DNA of 64,000 nucleotides, taken from Pelagivirga sediminicola. Its GTDB lineage: Bacteria > Pseudomonadota > Alphaproteobacteria > Rhodobacterales > Rhodobacteraceae. The DNA is taken from NCBI RefSeq assembly GCF_003072125.1, contig NZ_QCYH01000012.1, forward strand, positions 1 to 64,000, written 5' to 3'. The position numbers and the translations under genes are program-made. Positions 34,001 to 41,087 of this stretch are shown in pieces (the first letter of the stretch is position 1; each line of letters starts with the position of its first letter). A model generated the notes under the pieces. It saw only the letters and a list, made by a program, of their open reading frames with translations. It was not told the origin of the DNA and did no database searches.

Positions 34001-35402
34001 TCTCGGCGTGAAGAACCAGCGGCTGCGGGTGCATTACCTCTTGGAACCCGGCTGGCGGGCAGACAACGCGATCCAGGGTCTGGGGCGTACCAATCGGACC
34101 AATCAGGCGCAGCCGCCGCTGTTCCGTCCCTGTGCCACCAACGTCAAAGGCGAAAAGCGATTCCTGTCGACGATTGCACGGCGGCTGGACACGCTCGGGG
34201 CGATCACCAAGGGGCAGCGCGAGACTGGCGGGCAGAACATGTTCCGCGCCGAGGACAATCTCGAAAGTGCCTATGCCCGCAAGGCGCTGCGCAATTTCTT
34301 CTGGGATCTGACCAAAGGCCGGATCAGCGCCTGCTCGCAGACCCGGTTCGAGGAGATGACGGGACTTTCGCTGATGGACGGCGATGGCACGTTGAAAGAG
34401 CAACTGCCGCCGATCCAACAATTCCTCAACCGCTGTTTGGCCCTGACCATCGACATGCAGGATGCGATCTTTGAGTGTTTCGGTGGCTTGCTCGAAGCCA
34501 TCATTGATGATGCGAGCGCGGCGGGCACCTATGAAGTCGGCCTTGAGACACTGCGCGCCGAGAAATTCGAGATCATCGACCGCAAGGTGATCTTTGAGCA
34601 CGCGGCCACGGGTGCGACCGCGACGGCCCTGACCGTTGAGCGTACAGACCGCAACCATCCGCTCTCCCTCGAGAAGGTCAAGGAGTTCTGCATGGGATCG
34701 TCGAGCGCGCGGCTGATGCTCAATCGAAAATCCGAACGCGCGGCTGTGCTTGTACCGACCTCCAGCCTGATGACCGAAGAGGGCGAACCGATCGCCCGGG
34801 TCGAGTTGCGCCGCCCTATGGCGACCGACCGGATGCTGGAGCTCGAACTGCCAGCCTCCCATTGGGAGGAGGTCAACGACTTCGAGTTCGAACGGGCGTG
34901 GTCGAAAGAAGTCGACGCCGTGCCGGAAACGTCCATCTCGAAACTTACTCTGATCTCGGGCCTGTTGCTGCCAATCTGGGACCGATTGCCCACCGACAAC
35001 ATGCGCATCTATCGCCTGCAAACCGAGGACGGTGAACGCGCCATCGGACGTATGGTGACGCAGGACCAGATGGCCAATGTCTATGCCGCCCTTGGGTTGG
35101 ATTGTTCGGTCGAGCTCACCGCCGCTGAAATCTTCGATGCCGTCCTCAAACGTGGCCAAAGCCTGCCGCTCTCCGGCGGTCTCACTCTGCGCCGGTCGCG
35201 GGTGATGAGCGCGTATCGGTTGGAACTCACTGGTTACAATGGTGCCGCGTTGGAAAGCTACAAGGCGATGGGATGCTTCACCGAGATCATCTCCTGGGCG
35301 ACGCGGCTGTTCGTCCCGACAGATGATACCAATGTCGTCGACCAGATCATGACGCGACACAAGATCACGGCGGCCGGAACCGGAGAAAGAAGTGCGGCAT
35401 GA
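31020..35402 (+). CDS. Methyltransferase-strawberry notch helicase fusion (DarB-like)
   Basis: A 1460-residue protein. The N-terminal third is a SAM-dependent N6-adenine-type methyltransferase: EPSAGTGLLAIYA (SAM site, near 142) and NPPFS (catalytic NPPF, near 204). The rest is a superfamily 2 helicase of strawberry-notch type: Walker A GDGTGCGKGRQ (near 506-516), FDEAHAMAN (near 618), VLYVSATGAT, and C-terminal GLGRTNRTNQ (near 1020). The same architecture is found in DarB-type anti-restriction proteins of phage P1 and in conjugative elements, which modify or shield incoming DNA. An anti-restriction role here is inference. Start at 31020 follows the leader; the stop overlaps the Toprim gene by ATGA. 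Confidence 0.87.
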   Translation: MTDIPAEITPSRAASLLQAANHLLPHFEQGKALDQACVRDAMEIAFGGTDTSGAWVWKDGYEAGECAQILLLLKYGALMRRQCAAPAKFLGVVEKVAGLALSHTRRSERSQKLQQFSTPLPLAAIVAEAAQIREDDVVLEPSAGTGLLAIYAQLAGAELHLNEIDETRADLLSRLFPDAAISHHDAGSIDDRLEGGITPNIIVMNPPFSAAPGVEGRYKPAMGQHVLSSLDRLQPDGRLVVVSGANFSPANTAFRSAFKRISESASIRFSAPIAGRVYARHGTTTETRLTVIDKRGGLTQDQNAAYHEQAESSQALLALVQAHCPSRLVNDRENQPTDRTTAPTSSSSARSSSIQSLRDKARSQIRANEAEKARHPFDQMEASEIAYLPKVWAEKSTRLTEALYEGYEVQSITIENAQPHPTALVQSAAMASVAPPTPSYRPKIHASLITDGALSDAQLESIIYAGEAHEQHLSSWFRHDAEDQGLVACEAESENGFQLRKGWFLGDGTGCGKGRQVAGIILDNWLRGRKRAVWISKSDKLIEDAIRDWTAIGGRATDIVPLSRFKQGSEIRFEQGILFATYATLRTAERQQGDILKASRLDQVTAWLGKDFDGVIAFDEAHAMANAAGEKGKEGGRGDRKASQQGLAGLKLQNLVPDARVLYVSATGATIVGNLAYASRLGLWATGDSPFATREQFIADMEAGGIAAMEIISRDLKALGLYLARSLSYEGVEYEMLVHELTPAQRDIYDSYAEAFQVIHTNLEAALEAVGVTADGSTLNVQAKAAARSAFESNKQRFFNHLITAMKCPSVIKSIESDLQNGASAVVQIVSTSEALMERRLAQIPASEWHDLHVDITPREYVVDYLMHSFPTQLFEPYTDEDGNLKSRPALDGDGNPIECREAARKRDAMVERLGALAPVQGALDQIFWHFGKDQVAEVTGRSRRIVRTRDQRLKVENRPGSSNIGEAQAFMDDAKRILIFSDAGGTGRSYHADLGVKNQRLRVHYLLEPGWRADNAIQGLGRTNRTNQAQPPLFRPCATNVKGEKRFLSTIARRLDTLGAITKGQRETGGQNMFRAEDNLESAYARKALRNFFWDLTKGRISACSQTRFEEMTGLSLMDGDGTLKEQLPPIQQFLNRCLALTIDMQDAIFECFGGLLEAIIDDASAAGTYEVGLETLRAEKFEIIDRKVIFEHAATGATATALTVERTDRNHPLSLEKVKEFCMGSSSARLMLNRKSERAAVLVPTSSLMTEEGEPIARVELRRPMATDRMLELELPASHWEEVNDFEFERAWSKEVDAVPETSISKLTLISGLLLPIWDRLPTDNMRIYRLQTEDGERAIGRMVTQDQMANVYAALGLDCSVELTAAEIFDAVLKRGQSLPLSGGLTLRRSRVMSAYRLELTGYNGAALESYKAMGCFTEIISWATRLFVPTDDTNVVDQIMTRHKITAAGTGERSAA

Positions 35403-36439
35403 CCAGGTTTGCAAAGCTGGATCCGGGTGCGATTGCAAGCGGTCTCGCCCGAGACACGGAAGCGTTCTGCCGGTACTGGTTTCCGAATGGGCGCAAGGTC
35501 GGCAATTTCTGGCAGATGGCGGACGTCACCGGCGCCAGGGGACGCAGCCTTGCGGTACGGCTTAAAGCCCATGGTGGACGGCAAGCCGGAAAATGGGTGG
35601 ATCATGCGACGGGGGAATATGGCGACCTGCTCGATCTCTTGCAACATCAGCTTGAGCCGGTGGCCTACCCAGACCTGTTGCGGCAGGCCACTGACTATCT
35701 CGGCGAGGCACCCGTGATGCCAAATGACGGGCCGAGCCGTGACGAACCGGCAGCGGTTTCAAATCGTCAGGCGGCAGGACGCCGATTGTTTTCTTATGGC
35801 GGGCCAATCAATAACACCTTGGCCGAGGCCTATCTGCGCGGTCGCGGTATCGCCCGGTTCGGACCGGCGCTCGCGTTTCATCGGGGCGTCTATCTCAGAG
35901 CCGAGGACGGCACACGTCTGGAAATCCCGGCGCTCCTCGCCGCAATCACGGACAACGCGGGCAGGGTCACCGGATGTTCGCGCGTCTTTCTCAACTTCGA
36001 GACGGGTAGTCTGGCCGACATCGAGGCTCCGAAACGTGTGCTGGGCCGCCTGCATGGCAACGGGGTCCGGTTCGGCAAATGGGCCAACTGCACCGACCTT
36101 CTCGTCGGCGAAGGGTTAGAGAACACCCTGTCCGTCGGCACGGCGCTACCAAGCGCGGCTTTGGTCTCCTGCCTGACAGCAAACCATCTCGCCGCATTCA
36201 ACTATCCATCTTCGATCCAGCGCCTCTGGATCGCGCGCGACAATGACAAGACCGGCGCGCGCGCCGCATTCCGCCTTGCAGATCGCGCCGATGCGGACGG
36301 GATCGAACCGGTTGTCCTGACTCCGGAGCGAAACGACTTCAATCTGGACTTAGCCGAGTGCGGCGTCACGGAACTGCGTCGTCGGCTGGTGGCCCTCATC
36401 GACGCACAAGCCTCCGAGCATGATCTCTGGCCCTCATAA
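35399..36439 (+). CDS. Toprim-domain (primase-like) protein
   Basis: A 346-residue protein. The N-terminal part (about 20-90) resembles a DUF7146/CHC2-like region without clear zinc cysteines (RDTEAFCRYWFPNGRKVG). The C-terminal half is a Toprim domain with the catalytic Glu in LLVGEGLENTLSVG (near 238) and Asp cluster in LWIARDNDKTGARAA (near 280). Such proteins occur on plasmids as primases or DNA nicking-type enzymes; lack of obvious zinc ligands argues against a standard DnaG primase. It is translationally coupled to the methyltransferase-helicase gene. Confidence 0.82.
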   Translation: MTRFAKLDPGAIASGLARDTEAFCRYWFPNGRKVGNFWQMADVTGARGRSLAVRLKAHGGRQAGKWVDHATGEYGDLLDLLQHQLEPVAYPDLLRQATDYLGEAPVMPNDGPSRDEPAAVSNRQAAGRRLFSYGGPINNTLAEAYLRGRGIARFGPALAFHRGVYLRAEDGTRLEIPALLAAITDNAGRVTGCSRVFLNFETGSLADIEAPKRVLGRLHGNGVRFGKWANCTDLLVGEGLENTLSVGTALPSAALVSCLTANHLAAFNYPSSIQRLWIARDNDKTGARAAFRLADRADADGIEPVVLTPERNDFNLDLAECGVTELRRRLVALIDAQASEHDLWPS

Positions 36440-36758
36440 GGGGTGCCGGAAGGCAGGGAGGGACAGGGCGTGGCCCTTCAGGCCGCGGCGTTGACGTCCT
36501 GTTCCGTTTGGATGTCCGGGTCGATGGACCGGCAGGTCGGGCGCAAAGGCGCCCTCATCCCAGCCGCAACGGGCAGACCCCGTAAATTTCCCCTGGGCGC
36601 GGGGCGCGCCCATTCCTCGCGGGACAAATTTTCGCGCCCTGCCCGTCCTGCGCGGTGCTACGGCCCTGCGGGTGCAGCCGGGCTGCTGACGGTCCTGTTA
36701 TCGCCCCATCCAAATCGGATCAGGACGAAACCCAAAGCCAACAAAAGGACCCAAGCCC
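36440..36758 (+). other. 319-base GC-rich noncoding region with structured potential
   Basis: No gene is supported. The region contains many short complementary GC blocks (for example GGGCGCGGGGCGCGCCC and GCGCGGTGCTACGGCCCTGCGGGTGCAGC split across 36596-36690), and AAAGGACC near the next start. It precedes the DUF2493 gene. A structured leader or small RNA is possible, but no promoter or terminator pair can be shown. Confidence 0.4.
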
Positions 36759-37673
36759 ATGACCCTCGCATCTTCCACCTTCACCCCCGCCTCAAGCGCC
36801 ACAGCCAGCGTCCTCGACGATCTCGCCCTTTACGGCGCGACCCCCCCCGCAGACGAACATGATCACCGCCCCCTGCCCGAAGAGGACCAGACCGAGGCCG
36901 CCATCACCGCCATGGTCGAGGCAAGCCACATGCTTCTCGCCGACACACAGCTCGAAGAGGATCTGCAAGAGATGCTCTGGTCGCTCACCAACATCTTTCA
37001 TCGCCGCCTGACGCGCCTTGAGCGCCAGCTCGATGAGAATGAATGCGAACAACGCGACCTGGTGAGATGTCAGGACGGATCAGAGGTCAAAAGCCTGGAA
37101 TTGGAGCGCAAGCTCGACCGTGGACAAAAACTTGTCGAGCACCGGGACGCCTATGAGGCGATGCGGGACGCCTCAGCCGCCCATTTCCACACGGAGACCG
37201 GTTCGATCTGGATGCCAAGATCAGGATCGCGGGTATCGCACAAGAACCTTACAGCCTCGGTGGTCGACAGCCGCAACTTCCTCTCCGCAGAGCGCCGCAA
37301 GAAAAACGAAATCCACTGCCCCGAGGGCACCCGCATCGCCTTCACCGGCGGCGACTATCAGGATTACGACGCGATCTGGACGATCCTCGACGGCTCGAGA
37401 GAGAAATATCCGGATATGATCCTGCTGCATGGCGGCACACCGAGCGGAGCAGAACGTATCGCGAGCCTCTGGGCAGAGAACCGCGGCGTCACCCAGGTGG
37501 TCTTCCGGCCCGACTGGAAATCCCACAACAAAGCGGCCCCCTTCAAGCGCAACGATCAACTCCTGAAGACCATGCCGAAAGGCATCATCGCCTGCCCCGG
37601 CTCCGGCATTCACGAGAACCTCGTCGACAAAGCCCGCAAGCTGGGCATTCCGGTCAAAAGGATCGGGGGCTAA
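36759..37673 (+). CDS. DUF2493 (SLOG-superfamily) protein
   Basis: A 304-residue protein. The N-terminal half is helical and charged (about 85-150). The C-terminal DUF2493 domain (about 192-303) has the SLOG signatures RIAFTGGDYQDY, LLHGGTPSGAERIA, RPDWKSHNKAA and ACPGSGIHENLVDKA. SLOG domains bind nucleotides or nucleotide derivatives and are common near defence and mobile-element genes. Start at 36759 is preceded by AAAGGACCC. The last four bases overlap the minus-strand small gene at 37670. Confidence 0.86.
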   Translation: MTLASSTFTPASSATASVLDDLALYGATPPADEHDHRPLPEEDQTEAAITAMVEASHMLLADTQLEEDLQEMLWSLTNIFHRRLTRLERQLDENECEQRDLVRCQDGSEVKSLELERKLDRGQKLVEHRDAYEAMRDASAAHFHTETGSIWMPRSGSRVSHKNLTASVVDSRNFLSAERRKKNEIHCPEGTRIAFTGGDYQDYDAIWTILDGSREKYPDMILLHGGTPSGAERIASLWAENRGVTQVVFRPDWKSHNKAAPFKRNDQLLKTMPKGIIACPGSGIHENLVDKARKLGIPVKRIGG

Positions 37674-37867
37674 GGCTCCCTGCCCTCTGGCGCGTGTTCA
37701 GCGAGGATGCGCGCCAGACAATCGATTTCGTTCATGACATCGACAATGTCCCGGTCTGCTGAAGACTGAAGGTATCGTCGCAGCGCAAAGCTGGTGTCGG
37801 GTTTTGCGGCAAGAGCGGCAAGTTTTCGCGCAATGTGCTCAAACGGGTCGGTCTGCATCATGCTCAC
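37670..37867 (-). CDS. Small helical hypothetical protein next to T4SS
   Basis: A 65-residue protein (MSMMQTDPFEHIARKLAAL...), predominantly helical and without membrane segments. It is divergent from the dotD operon, with the palindrome at 37895 between them. It could be a small regulator of that palindrome, but no HTH is recognisable. Confidence 0.5.
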   Translation of the reverse strand: MSMMQTDPFEHIARKLAALAAKPDTSFALRRYLQSSADRDIVDVMNEIDCLARILAEHAPEGREP

Positions 37868-37894
37868 CTATGAAGTTGCTGCCTTACGTGCTTT

Positions 37895-37918
37895 TATATC
37901 AATATATATAACGATATA
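37895..37918. promoter_or_regulatory. 24-bp palindromic operator, copy 1
   Basis: TATATC AATATATATAAC GATATA: near-perfect palindrome, two mismatches from the exact palindrome at 52277. The wider arms CTTTTATATC (37891-37900) and GATATAAAAG (37913-37922) are exact inverted repeats. It lies between divergent genes (start codons at 37867 minus and 37964 plus). Confidence 0.72.
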
Positions 37919-37963
37919 AAAGCAACAGGGTTTGGATCAACTCACCGATAAACGGGACGAACG

Positions 37964-38491
37964 ATGGGGACGTGGATGCGACTGGCCCAGAACATATTCT
38001 TGAACTTCCTGCTTCTGAGCGCCACCGCCTGCACGGTTGCCAGAGAGCCTGAAAGTACCAGCCTGTCCGCCCTGATAGAGGCGGAAACCTCGGTCGTGGA
38101 TCGGGAGATTGCCAATGCGGGGCTCTACAATGGGGTGCTGGAACCATACGCGACAGGCACCGCGACTCTCAAGAACCCGGACTACGTGACGGACGAACGC
38201 CTGATGACCGTCGTGCATTCTGCCTTCACCGGCCCCATCGAAGACTTCGTTTCCAGAATGGCGCTCGAGACCGGATATCGGGTCACCGCCCAAGGCGAAA
38301 AACCCGGCGCGCCGATCCTGATCACCTTAGTGCAACGCAACCTGCCCGCAATGGGCGCGCTGAGCGAGGCGCTCTTTCAAGCCAAGAACCGGGTGGAACT
38401 GGTCGTCGATCAGCGCACAAAGACCATGACGATCATCTACAGCAGGCCGGAACGCAGCCCCGTGCCCCATATCGAGGACACGGAAACATGA
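37964..38491 (+). CDS. dotD: DotD-like lipoprotein of type IVB secretion core
   Basis: A 175-residue protein with a lipoprotein-type leader ending LLLSATAC (Cys24). The mature domain has the DotD/TraH-type core: SAFTGPIEDFVSRMALETG, then YRVTAQGEKPGAP and VELVVDQRTKTMTIIY. DotD joins DotC and DotH in the outer membrane core. It overlaps dotC by four bases. An ATG at 37976 preceded by GGGGACG is an alternative start. Confidence 0.8.
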   Translation: MGTWMRLAQNIFLNFLLLSATACTVAREPESTSLSALIEAETSVVDREIANAGLYNGVLEPYATGTATLKNPDYVTDERLMTVVHSAFTGPIEDFVSRMALETGYRVTAQGEKPGAPILITLVQRNLPAMGALSEALFQAKNRVELVVDQRTKTMTIIYSRPERSPVPHIEDTET

Positions 38492-39384
38492 TGCGTCACT
38501 GTTTTAAACCGCTGGTGCCGCTTTTGGCTGTCTTTGTCCTGGCCGGGTGCGAAAGTCTCAAGCCGCTGGGTTCCGAACTTCAGGAGCCAGATCCGATCTT
38601 CATCGGCGGTCCGGACCAATACCGCTCGAACCGACCTCCGGCCGACTTCGCCGAGTTCAGTGCGCGCACGCGGCGCGGGAATTATGAGACCTCGGTCGAC
38701 GAGGAGCGCTACGATCTCTTGCGCGAAGCAGCCGTCTCCTATTCGGCGCAGGCCGGCTACCAGCACCGGGTCTGGGAAGTCATGCGCCAGCTTGAACGCG
38801 ACAGCCCAAAGCTATCCCGAACCTTTGACTTCAACAGGATTTCCTACAGCGCCCCGAGAGAGACGGGATACATTCTTCCCCCCGTCGTGAGCCGCGCCAC
38901 GGCTGCCATCAATGTCGATGAGAGCGGACAGTCCGCTGTGGCAGCCGATGAATTCTACCGCCTCGAGATCCCCGGCCGCATCGTCACGATCGTGCCGACC
39001 TGGCGGGACTACCTTGTCATCCCACTCGAAGAGGCGAGCGATCCCGACGATGACTTCCTGCCGCAAGATAAGGAGGAAAAGCAAGTCTTCGACCGCTTCG
39101 CCGCCGAGGGCTGGCAGGCGGGCGTCGAGCAAGCTGACGAAGCGCTTGCACTCAACTTTGTACGTCTGAAACGCGACTATCTTGGCATGATCGAGTATCG
39201 GCGCATGGTTCAGGCCGGGTTGGTCAGGGAACTGGTGATCCAGTCCAGCGAGCGTCGATCCGCTGGCGACGGCGACGAACTTTTCATCGGTGAGCGCCGG
39301 GTCAAGATTGTCAGCTCCGCCCGTTTCGTGCGCGATCCCAGCCAGTGGAAGCCGTTACAGAGGCGCTATGCGGTGACGAAATGA
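38488..39384 (+). CDS. dotC: DotC-like lipoprotein of type IVB secretion core
   Basis: A 298-residue lipoprotein (leader ends VLAGCES). It shows family features of DotC/TraI: RYDLLREAAVSYSAQAGY, RTFDFNRISYS, YILPPVVSRATAA, then PTWRDYLVIPL and DFLPQDKEEKQVF, AEGWQAGVEQADE, and RDYLGMIEYRRMVQAGLV. It is an outer membrane core component. It overlaps dotD and dotB by four bases each (ATGA), so the three are coupled. Confidence 0.86.
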   Translation: MMRHCFKPLVPLLAVFVLAGCESLKPLGSELQEPDPIFIGGPDQYRSNRPPADFAEFSARTRRGNYETSVDEERYDLLREAAVSYSAQAGYQHRVWEVMRQLERDSPKLSRTFDFNRISYSAPRETGYILPPVVSRATAAINVDESGQSAVAADEFYRLEIPGRIVTIVPTWRDYLVIPLEEASDPDDDFLPQDKEEKQVFDRFAAEGWQAGVEQADEALALNFVRLKRDYLGMIEYRRMVQAGLVRELVIQSSERRSAGDGDELFIGERRVKIVSSARFVRDPSQWKPLQRRYAVTK

Positions 39385-40616
39385 TTGATCTGGATAGGAT
39401 CAATCTCGAGCCTGATGATCCGAACGCAGCTGAGGTCACGATCCTGAAGGATGAGCCAAATCGGTTCGACAGTGATCTGTCGGCATTTGATCATTTTTTG
39501 GTCGGGGCAGCGATGAAGGGAGCGTCCGACATAAATATCAGCGCGGACCTGAGGATGCGAGTTCAACTGCACGGCGACCAGAAGCTTGCAACGAAGCGTC
39601 GTCTGCTGATCACGGAAGTCCAGGCGATGCTGGCGCATCTGTGGTCAGCCAATGACGCGATGTCTCTTGTGGGCGCCGGGCGACCATTGGATTTTTCCTA
39701 TGAAAAGAAGATTGATCGCAAACGCAGTCAGAGGTTTCGGGTGAATGCGACAGGTGAGCAAAGATTCGGCACCAACGGGGTACAGATCACGCTGCGCGCC
39801 CTGCCCGACACAACACCGACCCTGGATGACGTCGGGCTCGAAGAAGAGCTGCGCGACCGGTTGGAGCCAGCGAGCGGGATCATCGTCGTGGCCGGCGCGA
39901 CGGGTCACGGCAAGTCGACGACCATGGCCGCGATGACACGGTGTCATCTGGAGAACCGGCAACGTTCTCGCAAGATCATCGATCTGCAGGCCCCGATCGA
40001 ATACACGTTCCGCGACATCAACACCGACGCGGCCGATGTTGCGTCCTTTATCAGCCAGTCGGAAATTGGTGTTGGCCGGAATATCCCCACTTTCGCGGAA
40101 GGTGTCCGCGCCGCGATGCGGCGTGCGCCTGCCGTGATCAATGTCGGTGAGAGCCGGGACCGTGAAAGCATGGAGGCCTGTATCGAAGCCTGTCTCACCG
40201 GTCATCTGGTGAACACGACGACACATGCGGGATCGATCGCCGAGGCGCTCCGGCGCATGGCTTTTTTGTTCCCGTCGGAGGAGCAGGAGGCACGCTCCTT
40301 CGATCTGATGACCTCGCTCAATCTCATCATCTGGCAAAGGCTGGTTAAAACTGCAGACGGCAAAGGACGCGTCGCGCTGCGCGAGTATCTGGTCTTTGAT
40401 CAGAACGTGCGGGACCGGTTTTTGAGCGTTCCTCCCCTGGCGTGGGTGAACGTCGTGAAGGGGATATTTTCGGACAGCCGTTCCAATCCGAACCTGGTCG
40501 CCAGGACGATGACGCAGTCCGCCGAGCAGTTGGTGCAGCGCAAGATCGTCAAGGCGGCGGATGTCTCTGGGATTATTCAGGCCGGGATCGGGTTTCTGGG
40601 TCAGATCAAGCTCTAG
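39381..40616 (+). CDS. dotB: Secretion ATPase DotB (TraJ-like, PilT class)
   Basis: A 411-residue hexameric ATPase of the PilT/VirB11 type: Walker A GATGHGKSTT (near residue 172), a second acidic box in the IDLQAPIEYTF region, and Walker B/His box VNVGESRDRESM and TTTHAGSIAEALRRM. DotB powers substrate transfer in Dot/Icm and IncI systems. The ATG at 39381 overlaps the dotC stop; a longer frame from 39345 lies inside dotC and is rejected. Confidence 0.9.
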   Translation: MIDLDRINLEPDDPNAAEVTILKDEPNRFDSDLSAFDHFLVGAAMKGASDINISADLRMRVQLHGDQKLATKRRLLITEVQAMLAHLWSANDAMSLVGAGRPLDFSYEKKIDRKRSQRFRVNATGEQRFGTNGVQITLRALPDTTPTLDDVGLEEELRDRLEPASGIIVVAGATGHGKSTTMAAMTRCHLENRQRSRKIIDLQAPIEYTFRDINTDAADVASFISQSEIGVGRNIPTFAEGVRAAMRRAPAVINVGESRDRESMEACIEACLTGHLVNTTTHAGSIAEALRRMAFLFPSEEQEARSFDLMTSLNLIIWQRLVKTADGKGRVALREYLVFDQNVRDRFLSVPPLAWVNVVKGIFSDSRSNPNLVARTMTQSAEQLVQRKIVKAADVSGIIQAGIGFLGQIKL

Positions 40617-40635
40617 TCATTGTTCCAGTATCACG

Positions 40636-40659
40636 CATATCGTTAAATATTACGTTACA
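40636..40659. promoter_or_regulatory. 24-bp palindromic operator, degenerate copy 3
   Basis: Aligns to the 52277 palindrome at 19 of 24 positions, including ATATCGTTA on the left half and TACG in the right. It lies 50 bases before the gene at 40710. The match is weaker than between copies 1 and 2. Confidence 0.5.
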
Positions 40660-40709
40660 TATCATTTCAAAAAGCTGGCAAAAAAGCACCATCCGGGACA
40701 TACTTTGAT

Positions 40710-41087
40710 ATGTTCAAATGGCTCAAGAAGACGCGACAGTCGCATAGCGAGATCGGCTACTGGGTACATCTCGGTGGCCAATGGCTGGCTGTCGGTCTGA
40801 TGATCTATTTCTGGCGCGCCATGCTTCACATGCTGGATTCAGTGGAGGTGTTTGCCGGTGCCTGGCGGGAAAGCCGTTCAGAGCATTTTGGGTTTGTTGA
40901 CGGCTTGGTCGCGATCCCTGTGCATCTGATCTCGGAACCGATTTACTTCCTGCAATTGGTATCGATCATCTTCGTTTTGCACCTGACGGTAAACCGCGCG
41001 GGATATCGTAGTTCTTGGCATATGCCTCATAAGTTCAACAGTGGCGGCTTGGGTGCGCTGGTGGTGATGTCCGTGTTTCGCCGATAG
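40710..41087 (+). CDS. Two-helix membrane protein within T4SS locus
   Basis: A 125-residue protein with hydrophobic segments at about 18-40 (YWVHLGGQWLAVGLMIYFW) and 72-95 (HLISEPIYFLQLVSIIFVLHL). No family recognised. It ends exactly at the boundary of the convergent dotA gene (stops abut at 41087/41088), and has its own upstream copy of the palindrome. Encoded by the T4SS region but without an obvious Dot/Icm counterpart. Confidence 0.65.
   Translation: MFKWLKKTRQSHSEIGYWVHLGGQWLAVGLMIYFWRAMLHMLDSVEVFAGAWRESRSEHFGFVDGLVAIPVHLISEPIYFLQLVSIIFVLHLTVNRAGYRSSWHMPHKFNSGGLGALVVMSVFRR

Noticed and set aside
33084-35438. 784-codon minus-strand frame opposite the methyltransferase-helicase
   Set aside because: Antisense shadow. 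The plus-strand protein has helicase motifs and is translationally coupled to the next gene.
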